Positions 63,079-64,000 of a DNA stretch of 64,000 nt are shown here, one piece after another. The notes beneath the pieces were generated by a model. That model did not search any database. It saw only the letters and a program-made list of their open reading frames with translations, and was not told the DNA's origin. Origin of the DNA: CAIKZJ01 sp964626015. GTDB lineage: Bacteria > Bacteroidota > Ignavibacteria > Tepidaquicellales > Tepidaquicellaceae. The DNA is taken from NCBI GenBank assembly GCA_964626015.1, contig CAZVCC010000001.1, forward strand, positions 77,369 to 141,368. The letters run 5' to 3'. Within the stretch, counting starts at the first letter, position 1. The number at the start of each line of letters is the position of its first letter. The position numbers were made by a program, and so were the translations under genes.

Positions 63079-64000
63079 ATGACCAACAACAAGAAACTCA
63101 TAGCTTGGGTTGATGAAATGGCAAAACTTTGCAAACCCGATTCAATTCACTGGTGCGACGGCTCGCAGGAAGAGAACGATACACTTATAAAACAATGCGT
63201 TGATAACGGTTCTTTCAAGCCGATACCAAAGCGTCCGAATTCATACTGGGTAATATCAGACCCGAAGGACGTGGCACGCGTTGAAGATAGAACGTTTATC
63301 TGTTCGGAAAAGAAGGAAGATGCAGGTCCGACGAATCATTGGATGGCACCCGCTGAAATGAAGAAGATTATGACAGGACTTTACGACGGATGCATGAAAG
63401 GACGCACGATGTACGTGATTCCATTTTCGATGGGACCTCTGGGCTCAAAGATTGCACATATAGGAGTTGAACTTACTGATTCGATTTACGTAGTGGTTAA
63501 TATGCGCATAATGACACGCATGGGAAAAGCAGTACTTGACGTGCTTGGCGATGACGGTCATTTTGTACCATGCCTGCATTCAGTCGGTATGCCGCTTATT
63601 GACGGAAAGAAAGACGTTGCGTGGCCTTGCAATGAAACAAAGTACATCTGCCACTTCCCTGAAGAAAGAGCAATCTGGTCGTTCGGGTCGGGATACGGCG
63701 GCAATGCACTTCTCGGGAAAAAATGTTTTGCGCTTCGTATAGCATCAGTCCTCGCACACGATGAAGGATGGCTTGCAGAGCACATGCTCATACTCGGGTT
63801 AACACCTCCAAACGGCGAAAAGAAATACGTAGCTGCGGCATTCCCGTCAGCATGCGGAAAGACAAACCTTGCAATGCTAACGCCATCGCTTCCCGGCTGG
63901 AAAGTAGAGACAGTAGGCGACGACATAGCTTGGATGAAATTCGGAGATGACGGCAGGCTTTACGCAATCAATCCCGAATACGGATTTTTCGGAGTTGCAC
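63079..64000 (+). CDS. pckG: GTP-dependent phosphoenolpyruvate carboxykinase, N-terminal 307 residues
   Basis: The gene runs off the window end after 307 codons. The protein begins MTNNKKLIAWVDEMAKLC and shows RTFICSEKKEDAGPTNHWMAP, the NMRIMTRMG substrate block, and the kinase-1 loop FPSACGKTN with the redox-active C259. These are marks of the GTP-using form, not the ATP form. It interconverts oxaloacetate and phosphoenolpyruvate. AAAGG at 63068-63072 lies six bases before the start. No stop codon occurs before base 64000. Confidence 0.97.
   Translation, partial: MTNNKKLIAWVDEMAKLCKPDSIHWCDGSQEENDTLIKQCVDNGSFKPIPKRPNSYWVISDPKDVARVEDRTFICSEKKEDAGPTNHWMAPAEMKKIMTGLYDGCMKGRTMYVIPFSMGPLGSKIAHIGVELTDSIYVVVNMRIMTRMGKAVLDVLGDDGHFVPCLHSVGMPLIDGKKDVAWPCNETKYICHFPEERAIWSFGSGYGGNALLGKKCFALRIASVLAHDEGWLAEHMLILGLTPPNGEKKYVAAAFPSACGKTNLAMLTPSLPGWKVETVGDDIAWMKFGDDGRLYAINPEYGFFGVA

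Noticed and set aside
63558..63926. 122-codon minus-strand frame at the window end
   Set aside because: It is opposite the pckG gene, whose plus-strand motifs are unmistakable.

Overview
The window is one piece of an AT-rich bacterial chromosome. It carries about 50 protein genes, three tRNA genes and several clear intrinsic terminators. It contains no insertion sequence, phage, CRISPR array, integrase or restriction system, and no gene I would call broken; only the two end genes are cut by the window edges. The protein styles point to the Bacteroidota/Chlorobiota side of bacteria, most likely an Ignavibacteria-like lineage. Pointers are a TonB-dependent receptor with an N-terminal carboxypeptidase-regulatory-like domain, a DUF2807 surface protein, an exported M1 peptidase of the GGMEYP type, a WYL regulator, many small lipoproteins and GTP-type PEP carboxykinase. 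The lineage call is an inference from protein style only.

Layout. 1-2.8 kb: end of a sodium/solute symporter, then primosomal helicase priA. 2.9-6.3 kb: an unassigned small lipoprotein tightly followed by a TonB-dependent receptor, then a convergent DoxX-like membrane protein. 6.4-11.4 kb: mnmA, an orphan MlaF-type ATPase, a DASS carboxylate transporter, murI and pyrE. 11.5-14.6 kb: a methyltransferase overlapping a DUF2807 protein with ten GSG rungs, a coiled-coil lipoprotein, and a lipid-anchored MsrB-MsrA fusion behind a perfect hairpin. 14.8-18 kb: an outer-membrane barrel candidate directly joined to mlaE-mlaF-mlaD. 18-28 kb: lpd, a sugar nucleotidyltransferase, alaS, a porin-like protein, an acyl-CoA carboxylase subunit, clpX and tRNA-Leu. 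28-32.5 kb: an overlapping operon of glycosyltransferase, purD, sugar epimerase and meaB. 32.7-35.3 kb: a soluble receiver-histidine kinase with a sigma-54 activator. 35.3-41.3 kb, minus strand: M1 peptidase, WYL regulator, fmt, def and a beta-lactamase-fold hydrolase. 41.4-53.4 kb: an EF-G paralogue, small enzymes, tRNA-Ala, gyrA-ltaE-polysaccharide deacetylase, rarA, a class V aminotransferase, an alpha/beta hydrolase and tRNA-Gly. 53.5-57.5 kb: membrane protein, queF, SulP transporter, fumC. 57.6-59.9 kb: an unassigned exported protein and an 815-base stretch with no clear gene. 59.9-64 kb: CoA-transferase, queC, an AI-2E family protein and the start of pckG.

How the genes fit together. 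Most are housekeeping genes: replication restart and topology (priA, gyrA, rarA), translation and tRNA modification (alaS, fmt, def, mnmA, queC, queF, an EF-G paralogue), nucleotide and wall precursors (pyrE, purD, murI) and central carbon metabolism (lpd, fumC, pckG). The carboxyltransferase and MeaB are compatible with branched-chain amino acid or propionate breakdown. The envelope genes are the less charted part. The best candidates for something new are the barrel protein fused by position to an MCE lipid-transport operon, the lipoprotein/TonB-receptor pair, and the ten-rung GSG surface protein translationally linked to a methyltransferase. GyrA carries arginine at the main quinolone-contact position.
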